DNA of 64,000 bases, taken from the NCBI GenBank assembly GCA_021186555.1, contig JAJKFL010000031.1:20986487-21050486 (forward strand), given 5' to 3'. Under the pieces are notes generated by a model, which had not been told where the DNA came from, did not search any database, and saw nothing but the letters and a program-made list of their open reading frames with translations. The DNA is from Reticulitermes speratus (taxonomy: Eukaryota; Arthropoda; Insecta; Blattodea; Rhinotermitidae). Each line of letters opens with the position of its first letter. The first letter of the stretch is position 1. Of the stretch, positions 19,925 through 31,900 are shown one piece after another. Position numbers and translations under genes: made by a program.

Positions 19925-20183
19925 GCCGATCCCCGTGGCCGCGCGGTCTAAGGCCTAGGTCTGCGGCCGCTCGTTTGCTGAGATTGCGGGTTCGAATGCC
20001 GCTGGAGGCCCTGGATGTCTGTCTCTTGTGAGTGTTGTGTGTTGTCAGGTAGAGGTCTCTGCGACGAGCTGGTCCATCGTCCAGAGGAGTACTACCGAGT
20101 GTGGTGTGTCTGAGTGTGATCTCTGAACCTCAACAGTGAGGAGGCCTAGGCCCACTAGGGCTGTCTAGGCAAGGAAAAAAAAA
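19925..20183 (+). mobile_element. SINE family A, full-length copy
   Basis: GTGGCCGCGCGGTCTAAGGC and GCGGGTTCGAATGCCGC are the A- and B-box regions; the body and A-rich tail follow as in the copy at 16901. ATTTTGGAC (19916-19924) and ATGTTGGAC (20184-20192) form the target duplication with one change. Confidence 0.9.
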
Positions 20184-20317
20184 ATGTTGGACCGATACGG
20201 TGTGAGAATGTGTCCGGATTTCAGTTGGTTCAGGACGTGGTCTTTGGTTAACTGTTTAATTAAACCTGTTGTTACGTGTAAGCTGAGTGCTGAGTTTTAA
20301 CCAAAGACTCTCCCCCT

Positions 20318-20820
20318 GCAGAATTAACTAACTGACTAACTAACTTCATGGAGCATAGTCCTTCTTGAGAAGCTAACAGGTCGTCAACTAGTCGAGAAAT
20401 TCTCAGCGTTTTATGGAACCCTAAGGTTCATTACTGCATTCACAACAGCGTCCACCTGTCCCTATCCTGAGCCATATCAATCCAGTCCACGCCATCCCAT
20501 CCACTTCTTTAAGATCCATTTTAATATTATCCTCCCATCTACGCCTAGGTCTTCCAAGTGGTCTCCTTTCCTCAGGTCTCCCCACCAAAATCCTGTATGC
20601 ACCTCTCCCCTCCCCCATACTTGCTACGTGTTCCGCCCACCTCATTCTTCTTGATTTGATCACCCAAATAATATTTGGTGATGAGTACAGATCATTAAGT
20701 TCCTCGTTATGTAGTTTTCTCCACTCCCCTGTTACCTCGACCCTCTTAGGCCCAAATATCCTCCTCAGCACCCTATTCTCGAACACCCTCAACCTATGTT
20801 CCTTCCTCAGTGTGAGAGAC
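20318..20820 (-). mobile_element. LINE (non-LTR retrotransposon) C-terminal end
   Basis: Minus-strand translation from about 20792 gives [74 protein letters not shown] and [12 protein letters not shown]. This is the C-terminal tail common to many arthropod LINE polyproteins, beyond the reverse transcriptase. It remains open for 123 codons. Downstream the 3' UTR ends in GTTAGTTAGTCAGTTAG (about 20321-20341), a short tandem tail. Everything upstream, including the polymerase and endonuclease, is absent: a 5'-truncated copy. It is the least decayed of six related pieces here (5574, 13958, 34022, 37985, 39588). Confidence 0.85.
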
Positions 20821-21689
20821 CCCTGCAGAATCAGTTATTATTTACAGACAAAGCTTCTCTCAATTCTAAGAAAACAATGCCGATCTCTGTTCCAGGGTAA
20901 ATGTAACCCACAGCGTCGTCCTTTGGTGTACGAACATTAAAGACAGGCTTGTTTGGCAGCGATCCGGATAGCTACAAAAAGTCGCAGACTACACAGTTGA
21001 TTTATGGGCTTCTCTTTCTTCAAATTTCACAAGCCTTGATCTCGGATAGAACAGTGAGAAGGAAAGATATGGGCTGGGGGAAGACAGAAAGAAGAGAGGG
21101 GAATAAAAAAGTAGCAACAAAACCTTCCGATAGTAACGTTCCTCCACATGCTGGAGTCCCTCCGTGGCATTCTTTATGTATGTAGAATACGAGACCAAAG
21201 CGAGCGTCCCTCTTCTCCACGCCTTGCTGCCTGCGTCTTAACGCGTCGCTTAGCGTCGCAATGCATGCATAAGCATGCCCTGAATGCATTAGTGCCATTA
21301 CAAACACGTGTGAATCACACAGAGCCAGTTAGCAATGGCTGTAATGGCCATACATTTAGCTCCAGTGCTTAAAGTTTGTGGACGAGCGAGGCATTAGTCT
21401 TGTGACTGGGAGACCCATGGATTTGCATTTGGAAGGATTGTGGAGCAAGTTGTGGAACACTAAATCACTTAAGAGTCAATCAACACCACTGGAGGAAACT
21501 ACATTTTAAATTCTGCAGTGGAATCTCACTGTGACTAGTGGTAATTCGATTGAAGTGCATTAAAACAGGTTCGGTAAAAGTGTTGGTGACGTACCTTGAA
21601 GTTGTTCTGGACAGTGTCAGGTGCAGGGATTTGTTGTAGTAGTAGTTTACTTTAAGTTGCAGAAAGGTAAAGTTGCCCCTTTCCACGTC
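20821..21689. other. No gene recognised
   Basis: Several overlapping short frames but no recognisable domain, splice-bounded exon or repeat. Confidence 0.45.
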
Positions 21690-21905
21690 AAGAAGACATA
21701 TGAGGGGAAGTAGAGGTATAACTCCACTTATTTGTAACATGGGCACTAGATGGAGGTGAGGAGTCAACTTCTTGTCCCGACCGCTTTACCAGCAGGAAAG
21801 AACCCTCAGGACGTTTTGCAGGAGAGATGAATGTTCCCGTCGCGATTCCAGCCCCGGATTGTCCTTTCCGTCGTCTAATCACTATACCGACACCACGATA
21901 AAGCA
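21690..21905 (-). mobile_element. SINE family B, diverged copy
   Basis: AGTAGAGGTATAACTCCACT, GATGGAGGTGAGGAGTCAAC and TCTAATCACTATACCGACAC are, in reverse, the 3' region, the middle and the A-box region of family B. GCGATTCCAGCCCCGG is the eroded B box. Confidence 0.65.
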
Positions 21906-22979
21906 GAAAGACCGCGGAATATACGATATTCCCTGTCGGCATTACAGCAAGCCCTTCTGTCGTGTTAATGAGTATAATTTACTTGTAGATAGTTAATCCT
22001 TGAAGTAGTACAGTCAGTGTAGGCCCACCTCTTTTTTCTCACACCTCAGTTTGTTACGTTCTGACGACGTGTGTACATGTTGAAACTTTTTGTACAGCAA
22101 AATGGAAATGTTCTTGTTGATCGTTAATATGAAAATTTTACTTCACCGTCTGAGATGAGAGAAGGAAGCTGCGAAAGAAGTGGGTGAGGGGGGGGGGGGA
22201 GCTTGCGGTCTGTTGTAGGTAGGGGGAGGGGGGCTCTAGTACTGGGGGGATGACGAGCATCTTTTACCTGCAGTTCACCTTCTGATGGAGCTACTGAAGT
22301 GCTTGGATATCAGTAGTAGAGTATCAACAGGCACAAGACCAGCTTGTTTCTGCAGGTTAAAGACGGCGTTTTCTTGGTGGCCTGTCCAATTATAAAACAA
22401 AACGCAATTTTCTCTTTTATCTTACATTTTATGATGTAAAATATCCTTCATATTTACTTTTAAAGAAGGGCATTCATTTCATATTAAATGTTGTTATTAA
22501 AAACGAAGTTTCAGTTTTCATGCCAAGTTGCAAGTGTTCATCTTGGAGATTAAATTTCTTTTGTTCCAAATTGCGGACGGGCTTCACATAAATAGAAGTA
22601 ACAAAGAGTGGGGAGTGGATTGGTAGTTACAGCTTGAAGAGGTTTCCTTCTAATCTACTGCCACTTACGTCGCAGATATTCTTACTCCTCCATCGACTTA
22701 ATCTAATAAAACGCACCGTGCTTCTGCTTCTGCTGAACGAAATGTTGCTAATGCTCTAGCATTAATTTTTGGTGTTCTCACTCGAGTCTTGACCTGGTTA
22801 CTGGGCACGTCTGACTGGCGGCCCCCACGGTTCTCCTTGGTGTCTCTGGGCTCACATGGTACGGTGTCTTTAAAGCACGGACGTCTCCTGTATAGTAGTC
22901 GATGCGTATGCCTAACCTCACTTTCTTTGCATGTCTTTTCAGATAGGCTAAATACTACATTATTTGAACACGTCGAGTA
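21906..22979. other. No gene recognised
   Basis: Holds a 12-G run at 22188-22199 in a G-rich stretch up to 22250. No gene or repeat end identified. Confidence 0.45.
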
Positions 22980-24092
22980 ATGTACGTTTTTTTATGCCAG
23001 TACGTAAGAGTAAGGTACTTTTTTATGCCAGTACGTAAGAGTAAGGTACTTTTTTATGCCAGTACGTAAGAGTAAGGTACTTTTTTATGCCAGTACGTAA
23101 GAGTAAGGTACTTTTTTATGCCAGTGCGTAAGAGTAAGGTACTTTTTTATGCCAGTACGTAAGAGTAAGGTACTTTTTTATGCCAGTACGTAAGAGTAAG
23201 GTACTTTTTTATGCCAGTACGTAAGAGTAATGTACTTTTTTATGCCAGTACGTAAGAGTAAGGTACTTTTTTATGCCAGTACGTAAGAGTAAGGTACTTT
23301 TTTATGCCAGTTCGTAAGAGTAAGGTACTTTTTTATGCCAGTACGTAAGAGTAAGGTACTTTTATATGCCAGTACGTAAGAGTAAGGTACTTTTTTATGC
23401 CAGTTCGTAAGAGTAAGGTACTTTTTATGCCAGTACGTAAGAGTAAGGTACTTTTTTATGCCAGTACGTAAGAGTAATGTACTTTTTTATGCCAGTACGT
23501 AAGAGTAAGGTACTTTTTTATGCCAGTACGTAAGAGTAAGGTACTTTTATATGCCAGTACGTAAGAGTAAGGTACTTTTATATGCCAGTACGTAAGAGTA
23601 AGGTACTTTTTTATGCCAGTACGTAAGAGTAATGTACTTTTTTATGCCAGTACGTAAGAGTAAGGTACTTTTTTATGCCAGTACGTAAGAGTAAGGTACT
23701 TTTTTATGCCAGTACGTAAGAGTAAGGTACTTTTATATGCCAGTACGTAAGAGTAAGGTACTTTTTTATGCCAGTTCGTAAGAGTAAGGTACTTTTTTAT
23801 GCCAGTACGTAAGAGTAAGGTACTTTTATATGCCAGTACGTAAGAGTAAGGTACTTTTATATGCCAGTACGTAAGAGTAAGGTACTTTTTTATGCCAGTT
23901 CGTAAGAGTAAGGTACTTTTTTATGCCAGTACGTAAGAGTAAGGTACTTTTTTATGCCAGTACGTAAGAGTAAGGTACTTTTTTATGCCAGTACGTAAGA
24001 GTAAGGTACTTTTTTATGCCAGTACGTAAGAGTAAGGTACTTTTTTATGCCAGTAACGTAAGAGTAATGTACTTTTTTATGCCAGTACGTAA
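22980..24092. repeat. 31-bp minisatellite, about 36 units
   Basis: The unit is TAAGGTACTTTTTTATGCCA followed by GTACGTAAGAG, period 31 bp. Variation is slight: TTTTTTAT versus TTTTATAT, GTACGT versus GTTCGT, GTAAGG versus GTAATG. Variants recur in runs, suggesting local duplication of blocks. Confidence 0.95.
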
Positions 24093-25486
24093 GAAAGGCT
24101 TTCGACTTGCACTTGCAGGTTTGGTAGTAACCAACTGTTCTCTCTCCCCGCCCTCGCATCCTACCCTCAGAACCACACCCGCCCGCCGGACGCCAAGGTC
24201 GCAGATTCGTGCCGGCTACTAGAAAACGTATACCTGCCCACCATTAATCATGTTTCCCTCTTATTCGACTCATTGTAACCTCCGAAACTGTATCAACGTC
24301 ATTTTGTAACCTTGGTATCCATCAACCTGCCAGCCTCCGTAATAGTGATAGGGCGTACTAATTATTGAATAGGATCATTAAACGGCACTAGTTGGAAGGA
24401 AACTATGATGATAAAAGGCGAATGAAATAGCACAAGAAAAACAAGGAAGGAAATTGGTGTGAAAAGAAAGACAAAAGGGAAGAAAGCATAAAGTGTGTTA
24501 CTTAGGGATTCTGTATGAGAAAACATGAAACAAACACGTAAATAATATAAGAGATCGAGACTATGGAAATAGTGAATAAGGAAGGAAAATAAGGATGCAG
24601 TGGAGTTAAGTGGACGTGCCGTCTCAGTGTTACATACAGCCTGCTTATAATTAGCTGTGTGTCTCGCTCCTCCCTTATGTACCAACTTACGAGACGGTCT
24701 CATCAGGCTGTTCCAGTGGGTTAGGTATTCACTTTTAGACATTGATTTTAGATATCACAGTATTACTGCTCTATCATCTACTTCCTGCACAAATACTGAT
24801 AAAAGGATCTGTCGTTTGCCTAATAATGAACGGTTTACGAATGTCCAAGCACGAATAAGAGTGTTCTATTTTGGTTGAAATAAATGCCTATGCCTTTTTT
24901 TTTATAGATTTTATCTTACGTGTGTTCTACTTAGATACTCTCGAATGCGTGTCCATCGGTGGTTCAGAACACAGTTTTATCGGCATGATAAACTTTCACC
25001 AAAGATTTATCAGGTTTTCGTACCATTGAACAAGCTCTAGATAAAATACAGTGTCTGCAAACTAGGAGTCAATATCGCCTCTTTGTTCCGGTTTATATCT
25101 GTAGACATACGTAAAGCATCGCTATTTTAAAGCCACTTTTACGTTAGATAAGTAACTACATTCTCTGAACATCTTACCGTGCGATCCCTATACGTCAGTA
25201 GTACATTACTGCAACGTGTAGAGACAGCAGGTGCAGTTTCGTATCTTGGCGGTAACGTCACACAGCTTACGTGTCTCGTCCTTTTTTGTCGTTGCTCTAC
25301 CGAATATTGCGAATCAGCCTCTGCTTAATGCGCCACGCTTTTTCGGGCTCAGTGCTCGCAGTTTGCTCATCATTAGATGCTATGTTGTGCAGTTGAACGC
25401 GAGAGATAACTGCAGTTTCAGTGAATAAATTAATCGTACGAAAGTTTACATCGATGAAATTTGTATTGTTGTTGAGTCATAGAGAA
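24093..25486. other. No gene recognised
   Basis: A 126-codon minus-strand frame at 24362-24742 is rich in F and L and comes from a pyrimidine-biased stretch. I see no domain or signal that supports it. Confidence 0.45.
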
Positions 25487-25740
25487 GCCGGGACAGCCCA
25501 GTCATTATAGACTGTAGGCTATGGACTGGGGTACCGAAATATTTGGGGTTCGGTCCGCAGCGGGGAATTTTTACTTGACTGCTTTCAGACTGGCTGTAGG
25601 GCCCACCGAGACTTTTTCATGGGGGGGAACTGGTAGCTTTGTCACCGGGGTAAAGGGACCTGGATGAATGACTGGAACTATACCGCCGCGTCTTCTTACG
25701 TTTTGTGGCGCACAGACTAACTACACGCAGGGACGACATT
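25487..25740 (+). mobile_element. SINE family B, diverged copy
   Basis: AGCCGGGACAGCCCAGTCAT (A box), GGGGTTCGGTCCGCAGCGGG (B box), GGCTGTAGGGCCCACCGAG, GGTAAAGGGACCTGGA and the TGTGGCGCACAG 3' region appear in family order. Confidence 0.7.
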
Positions 25741-27174
25741 ACCATTAGCTGTTACTCAGATTCCGGCAGGAGGGTGGAATCCCAGATAATCTGAGGAACT
25801 TACATAACATCATTACATTTGAGAGTTTGTTGTGTTATTAGTTGTAACATCTGGAGACAGGCAAGGCAGGCGTCTTTGGTAATAACGATTTTTGAAGCAC
25901 AGAGAGCCCTGAAACGTTGCCAGACGTGAGACTGTGTTGTCAAATGCGGCTGGTATAAAGACAGACTTAGTACGACGGAATCACATTACGCCCAGTCAAA
26001 GAATGTACTTGTATATTTGATGACAGATACGTCATAAAATTGGATGTGTCAGTTTTATATGAGAAAATCATTGGCTTTTACAAAGAGACGGTCTGTTTAA
26101 TTCAAGACTGACACGCGTTTCACTTTACAAAATTGAAATTTTACCTGCTGTTTTGTATTGACGTGAATCTGCGTTTGTCACTGCAAAGGAAGAACATGGT
26201 TTGAAGGTTTGTGCAAATCAAGTGCTGAGAGAGACAGAGATATGTTTGGCTGCATCGGAGTGGAAGCAGGATGTTACATGACCGGGAGCTCCATAATTAT
26301 TATTCTTAATATAATCTTTCTGTTGTCGTAGTGATTAAATCTAGTGACATAGGCCGGGCCACTGTGCAGCCGGCCACATGTTAGTCAGGAAGGTAATATT
26401 AGTAACATCTTTGTAAGGATAATGTTAATGCTAATCTTAGAGAAGTGTAAGGTATGGAGATGTGTGTTGAATTGTACTGGCCTAGATGGTGGAGTCCAGT
26501 GACGGGTTTCCGTGGAAACCGTAATGATAATTCGAATTCCGTAACAGACGATTTATTGAGCTGATGAGAAACTGTGCTTATACGTCACTAGAATATGTAA
26601 TTAATGTTTTCTTAATGGTTAAAAGAGAGGTCTTGTAATAAAAACAAAGGATTTCACCTGATAGTAATTGTACATTCTCTCAAAAGCAGCGAGTTCAGTT
26701 TTAATATCCAAAGGAATTTCCACCGCCATAACTTCAAATCTCACAGTTTTCTAGAGTTCATGCAATCTAGAGAGATTTTCGCAGATTCTCCCCTTCTCCT
26801 TAGCTGTCTTCTCCATATCTCTCTTCACATTACTTTTGACTTCCCAAAACTTCCACTGGCAGTATTCGTCTATCTATTTCCAAAGTACTATATGACAGGG
26901 CTCTTTTATCATTTGGGGCGTTGAAGGGGGCGGGAAGATGCATGGCACACACTAAAGCTGGGGTTCCTTCGGGGTGATGGTATGCCGTTGGGGTAGTTAA
27001 AAAGAAAGGAAGGACGGCAACAAAGCTGCTGGAACTGTATCAGTCGACTGGGGGGAAGTAAAACTTTCAGCACCAGGATGCCCTCTGCTTTTTATACATT
27101 TTTCTCCCAGTTTTGGTCATTGGTTATAATTTATACTCTGTTTCATGTGTCTGAAACTTAACACGGCGTGTGGA
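25741..27174. other. No gene recognised
   Basis: No domain, RNA gene or repeat end that I can support in this stretch. Confidence 0.45.
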
Positions 27175-27370
27175 AGATATAACCAGCGATTTTTTAGGCG
27201 CGTTTGCAAAGCATCGGAAAAAAAAAGCGACTCTTACCCTCGCCATGTTTGTCCATCCGTCCGTGTGTCCGCATGGAAGAGCGCAATTCCCACCGTACGG
27301 ATTTCGATGAATTTCGTATTTTTAATTTTTACTAAAATTTGTCCATACGTTTGGATTGGTTAAAATCGGA
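27175..27370. repeat. Dispersed repeat, shared with 29735-29880
   Basis: TTTTTTAGGCGCGTTTG, GTCCGCATGGAAGAGCGCAA, CACCGTACGGATTTCGATGA and AAATTTGTCCATACG parallel TTTTTAGGCGTGTTCG, TTCCGCATGGAACAACTCGG, CCACTGGACGGATTTTTGTT and AAATCTGTCGAG at 29735-29880. Family unknown. Confidence 0.5.
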
Positions 27371-27944
27371 CAGAAAACCTCTTTAGATGTAGACCAACAT
27401 CATTTATTACAGTATCTCGTCATCATTCGTCTTACAAAGCAGACTGTGCTCTGTAAGACGCATGAACCGAGGCTGAAGAAACAGTTGCGGATCTATGCAT
27501 AACAATCGAGCCCGATCGATCGTAAATTTCCCCGCTTACAATATCTTACGTTCACGAGACGTCGGTTATGTTCGTTTGTAAATCTGTTGATAAGATACGG
27601 TGAATTCTCCTAAGGTGTGTTTTGTGAAACGTGGAAAGCCAAGCCAAGTATATGGTCTCACGCAAAATGGTGGATTATTTCCTTCATCCTAAGCAGGTGT
27701 GCGGAGGCCAGGATGCCCTAATATGATACCTGGAGGAGTAAGACGCAACTACACACGTGTCAGTCATATTAACAAAAGAACTTGGGCCTGGGAATATAAT
27801 ATCCAAACAGACTGGCACGGTTTTTGAGAACACAAGGCTCGAGTACAGCTGTGGGTTCAGTTATAAGCGAAATTCTTGTTCTTGTTCATGTTCAAATGGC
27901 TAGTGAACTGAAGATGAAAATGTGACAGACGTGGGCCGTACCAT
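27371..27944. other. No gene recognised
   Basis: Unique sequence between two repeats; nothing identifiable. Confidence 0.4.
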
Positions 27945-28110
27945 GGCTCGGAGTGTCAGTCACCGGCCCCTTACCGCGGAATCCCGGGTTCAGTTCGTGG
28001 CAATTCCATGTGACATTTGTGGGCTACAAATTGTCGCTGGAACGGGATTTTCTCCTAGTTCTTTGGTTTAGTACTGTTAGCACCATTTCACCGATGCTCC
28101 ATACTAGTTC
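27945..28110 (+). mobile_element. SINE family C, diverged copy
   Basis: ATGGCTCGGAGTGTCAGTCA, ACCGCGGAATCCCGGGTTCA, and the later TTCTTTGGTTTAGTACTG and CACCGATGCTCC follow the order of the copies at 53405 and 53733 (GTGGC-type A box, CCCGGGTTCGATCCCGGGTC B box). Confidence 0.6.
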
Positions 28111-28227
28111 ATTATCACCGACGCCACGTAGTCGTCATATACTGACGCATTCTAACAGACATACACATTTCAAACAAAACACCCACATTTTTCTCTTCTT
28201 ATGTACCGATTTCGATTTGTACTGCCA

Positions 28228-28445
28228 TGCTCTCCTTGTAGGGGCAAGAGATTTTTCTCTTTTACAAAACGTCCATACCGGCTCTGGGACCCGCCGAGCC
28301 TACCGGGGTTGTTTGCCGGGGTTAAAGTGACCGGATCGTGATGTTGAACACTACCTACATATGTGACCGAGGTTAAGAATAAGTGGACCTGTACGTCTGT
28401 GTCTCTTATGCTCCTTCGTGGCGTGGACAGGGACAAGTTTACCTC
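28228..28445 (+). mobile_element. SINE family B, 5'-truncated copy
   Basis: GTAGGGGCAAGAGATTTTTC, CGTCCATACCGGCTCTGGGA, CCCGCCGAGCC, GAGGTTAAGAATAAGTGGAC and CTCCTTCGTGGCGTGGACAG match the family body and 3' end. The tRNA-like head is missing. Confidence 0.7.
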
Positions 28446-28750
28446 TTACCTTTATTGTGAACAGTTCACTGTTCTTCTTTACTCCTGAGAATACAGCCTT
28501 TTCCAGTATTATATTAAGACCGAAACTAGACCTTGTGAAAACAAAGAACCTGCAGTTTCAAGGGCTCTGATTATAGGAATTTGTAGAGTGCGTGTGTGGC
28601 CTGCCTGGCCGGCGTGTCCGCAGGCAGTAGTCGCCACATTCTTCCTTTCTTGCTCTTCAGACTTCCATTTACCTAACCGTACATTCGTCCATAGTGAAAA
28701 CAGTTAAAATGTTCCCACATTGCGAGTTCTGAGGGTCTGACACCAGTGTT

Positions 28751-28908
28751 GATGAACATTCCAGTCTTCTGGGATGTGACGCAATGTAGATCGCTGCTTC
28801 CATCTTCAGGGTTGTCCAAGAAGATGGTGTCAGCAAGCTCCGTAGAATCCTTGTTACTTGTGTACCAATCTGCAGGGATACGTATCCCAGAAGATGCGTA
28901 TCTTCATG
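28751..28908. mobile_element. Inverted-arm element, CTTCTGGGAT family
   Basis: Left arm CAGTCTTCTGGGATGTGACG and right arm CGTATCCCAGAAGATGCG are inverted. TTCCATCTTCAGGGTTGTCC (plus) and AGATGGTGTCAGCAAGC are the family's core motif, partly duplicated. Confidence 0.6.
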
Positions 28909-29096
28909 CTCCCACGTTATATGTGGGATAGGCACACCCGTCTGTCGTATAAGTACTTTGTAAAATAGGCAGTTCAGTAATCAAATTCATGTTTTAACGC
29001 GTAACACACTAAACTCGACCAAGGAAATTCAGGAGATATGGAACTAAGTGGTTAATATGTTGCCTGTGAAACAAAGTTTACCACTTGAACATTTAA

Positions 29097-29239
29097 AGTT
29101 TTCTGATATACGGAGCCGTGTAGGGTGGTGTAGACGTACATACAAGCATTTCTTGAACTATCCTGAAGATGGAAGCAGCTAGTTACTTTGAAACGTTGAT
29201 ACCAGTATACAAATATGCACTGGGTGATATACCAGAATG
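29097..29239. mobile_element. Inverted-arm element, CTTCTGGGAT family, interrupted by a SINE
   Basis: Left TTCTGATATACGGAGCCGTG and right GGTGATATACCAGAA are eroded arms. Between them CCTGAAGATGGAAGCAGC and ACTTTGAAACGTTG form the plus-strand hammerhead-like motif (CUGAAGA, U, stem, GAAAC). The SINE at 29240 landed in the right arm. Confidence 0.55.
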
Positions 29240-29465
29240 CGCTACGGGCTGGAAGGTTCCGGGGTCGAATCCCTGTGGGGGCGAGATTTTCCTCGTCCGT
29301 CCAGACCGGCCCACCTAGCCTCCTATACAGTGGGTACCGGGTTATTCCCGGGGGTGAAGCGGCCGGGGTGTGGCGTTAATGACCCGCCCCCATTTAGCGC
29401 TGAGGGTACCTAAACCTGTACTCCTCCGCTAGGCCTTCATGGCCTGTTCCAGAGTGAACTTTTAC
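29240..29465 (+). mobile_element. SINE family B, 5'-truncated copy
   Basis: It starts inside the head at GCTACGGGCTGGAAGGTTCC, then GGGGTCGAATCCC (B box), GTCCAGACCGGCCCACC, TACAGTGGGTACCGGG, AAGCGGCCGGGGTGTGG and the 3' GGCCTTCATGGCCTGTTCC. ATATACCAGAATG (29227-29239) and ATATACCGGAATG (29466-29478) are the target duplication with one change. 5' truncation fits target-primed reverse transcription by a LINE. Confidence 0.85.
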
Positions 29466-29734
29466 ATATACCGGAATGTTGGTATCTCCATCAACATCGC
29501 TTGCTCTCACATTTACAGCACTGTACGTGCGGTGTACGGGGCAGCAGCGCGTAATGACGTTCTGGCTAATAACGTGTGAATGCTGCCGTCTGCCAGGTTA
29601 ACGTTTCTGAGGCAGTATTCTGTCCGCCTCTAGTTTGACTGACGTCATGAAATGTGACGTTTGGCGACTACACTGCGCCACTGACGGGGCCCACATAGAA
29701 ACTGGGACGACAGTCGCAAGTTCGTGTTTTTAGG

Positions 29735-29880
29735 CGTGTTCGTAAAATTGTAAAAACGACTATTAGCTCCGTTATGTCTGTCAATCCTTCCGCATGGAAC
29801 AACTCGGCTCCCACTGGACGGATTTTTGTTAAATTTTATATTTGAGTATTTTTTGAAAATCTGTCGAGAATAACGGGCAC
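29735..29880. repeat. Dispersed repeat, second copy
   Basis: Counterpart of 27175-27370. The shared blocks are listed there. No ends or coding sequence recognised. Confidence 0.45.
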
Positions 29881-29910
29881 TTTTCATGAAGAACTGTATA
29901 TATTTATAAT

Positions 29911-30171
29911 TTTTTTTCCCTTGGCGCGACAGCCGGTAGTGGTTTAGGGCCTCCTCATTGTCGAGGCTTCACGATCACACTCATACACCACACACGGTAG
30001 GACTCCTCTGGACGAGTGACCAGCCCGTCGCAGAGACCTCTACCTGACAACACCCAACACTCACAACAGACAGACATCCATGCCCCCCGGCGGAATTTCA
30101 TCCCACAATCCCAGCAAGCAAGCGGCCGCAGATCCCCATGCCTTAGACCGTGCGGCCACTGGGACCGGCGC
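29911..30171 (-). mobile_element. SINE family A, full-length copy
   Basis: In reverse: CCAGTGGCCGCACGGTCTAAGG (A-box region), a B box weakened to GGGATTGTGGGATGAAATTCC-type sequence, the CAGAGACCTCTACCTGACAA body and a T-run tail on this strand (29911-29918). The 9-mer ATTTATAAT is repeated exactly at 29902-29910 and 30172-30180. Confidence 0.88.
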
Positions 30172-30180
30172 ATTTATAAT

Positions 30181-31380
30181 ATCTCCTTGAATTCTTCTTA
30201 GAATGAGAAATGTTTCAGACATAAGTTGTAGATAAAATAAAACACACGTTTTGTATTGAATATATTTTTTTTTTCGAAAATATGGTAGAGCAAGACAGGC
30301 CACATGACAATATAATACGACGAAGAAAAGATGCGATTTGCATGCCGGATAACCAAGGCAAGAATACACACACCCTTCATTTCATACTTATTGCGTTTCC
30401 ACTGCAACAGTGGTTACGTGAACCTGCCTCAGTGTTACGTTATAGTACATTGCCTGTGTTTTTTTTATCCATCTGTGTTGCTCATGTACATCCTCTTTGT
30501 CATTAGCAGTTAACGTCGTGCAGTTGGCTTCTGCTTTGATTTGTTACTTAAAGTGGGTCTCCATGGAGCGCTTTGTCGGTTGTAATTGGTTAAAGACTTC
30601 AGGAGCATCCTGTACAGAGATCCAATGGGCGTGATAAGGCACGAGATCCGACTTTAGTGGGGCCCCAACAAGGGTGTATTTAGTGTCATGTGTATTACGA
30701 TTTTGAATAGTAATTATTGCGATGCGAGTTTCAAACATAAGGGTGCCCCATCGTATTTCAAACCCGTTAAGGGTTCAGTATTTTAGAATGCTAATGAAGC
30801 AGGTGTTTGCCCCCCTTACAGGCATAAATGGGTGTGGAGACAATTGTGTAAATTAGATGTACAGGAATTAATTACTGGTTGAACAATTAAATAAATTGTG
30901 TTGCAACAATTGTCATTCTAGAACCGAGGTCTGTAGTTCAGAACCACTATTCTCATGTCTTCAGTTTTTTTTTTAAAGTGTCAGTAAAGTAAATCCTGTC
31001 TTGTAATTGTTGGAATTTAATTCCTTATGTCTGTGTTTTTATACAGCCAGTAACCTTAGCTGTGATGAACGTAAGTATTCTCTTCTAGTTTGGAAACTTG
31101 CCATATTTTTATTCCAGAGTAGATTCCATCGAATAATGAAAGTGGCCTGTATGTTCATATCCGCATGCTTGTTATGTGTGTTCGTTTATGACCATGTAAC
31201 GGTTGAACTTCGCGTTTTTGACGTTGTGGCGTACAGTATCTGCCCTGAGCGCCAGTATTCGGCCTCAGGTTTGTTGTAGTTTGCTGAGCTGTGTGAGATG
31301 TTTGTCGGATAGCACCTTAACGTGCCCACAGCCGCTCGCGTAGGCAACTTTCCTAACCCCGTGTAAAAAACCATCCGTTC
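30181..31380. other. No gene recognised
   Basis: Short frames only; no domain or RNA gene. The right boundary (31373-31380) is the left target duplication of the next element. Confidence 0.45.
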
Positions 31381-31619
31381 CAGGGGCGAGTGGTGCGGCC
31401 GCCTCGGGCAGCAGAGTCGACGGGGCTGCAAAATGGACATTTCAAACTTAAAAAATTGCTTTTCTGCGCCCAACAAAATTTAAATTATTGGGACAATAAA
31501 AGGACGTTCGATAAACGTGACTTTTTTTGTTTGTTTGTTAAAGTTCGTAATTTCTGTCCGGGGCGGCCAATTGTTATTGCTCGCCCCGGGCGTAAAAAAA
31601 CGTAGTAGCTACGCCACTG
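31381..31619. mobile_element. hAT MITE, CGTAGCTACG-end type
   Basis: Left CAGGGGCGAGTGGTGCGG and right (in reverse) CAGTGGCGTAGCTACTACG are hAT-type ends. The subterminal CGGGCAGC/GCCCCGGGCG are also related. Flanks ATCCGTTC (31373-31380) and ATCCGTCC (31620-31627) match at 7 of 8. No coding capacity (239 bp). Confidence 0.8.
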
Positions 31620-31744
31620 ATCCGTCCGTTCCAAACTACGTTGTCCGTGCGCCAGACAAAGTCTCGTGTCAACTAAGAAACAAACAGGAAGTGTCGATTT
31701 TCGGATTTTCTTGGCGGGTATTGATTAAATTATGATCGTTTGGG

Positions 31745-31900
31745 GTTTGACACCGTGTAAGTTCATAGAATGACAACAGACGTTTCGAAGGAACCTGCTA
31801 TCTCTTTGTTGATGAAATGATTGGCCTTGACACCGTTAAGGGTGGTCGAGTGATATAGACGTTTCGAAAGAACGTGCTGCCTCCATTTTCAGGGTGAGGG
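31745..31900. mobile_element. Two tandem cores of the CTTCTGGGAT family
   Basis: Two successive copies of the central motif, ACAGACGTTTCGAAGGAACC and ATAGACGTTTCGAAAGAACG, each followed by a CTGCC/CTATCTC..-type half. The outer arms are poorly preserved. Confidence 0.5.

Noticed and set aside
24362-24742. 126-codon minus frame rich in F and L, possible membrane protein
   Set aside because: Composition follows the local purine/pyrimidine bias; no defined membrane-protein family pattern.
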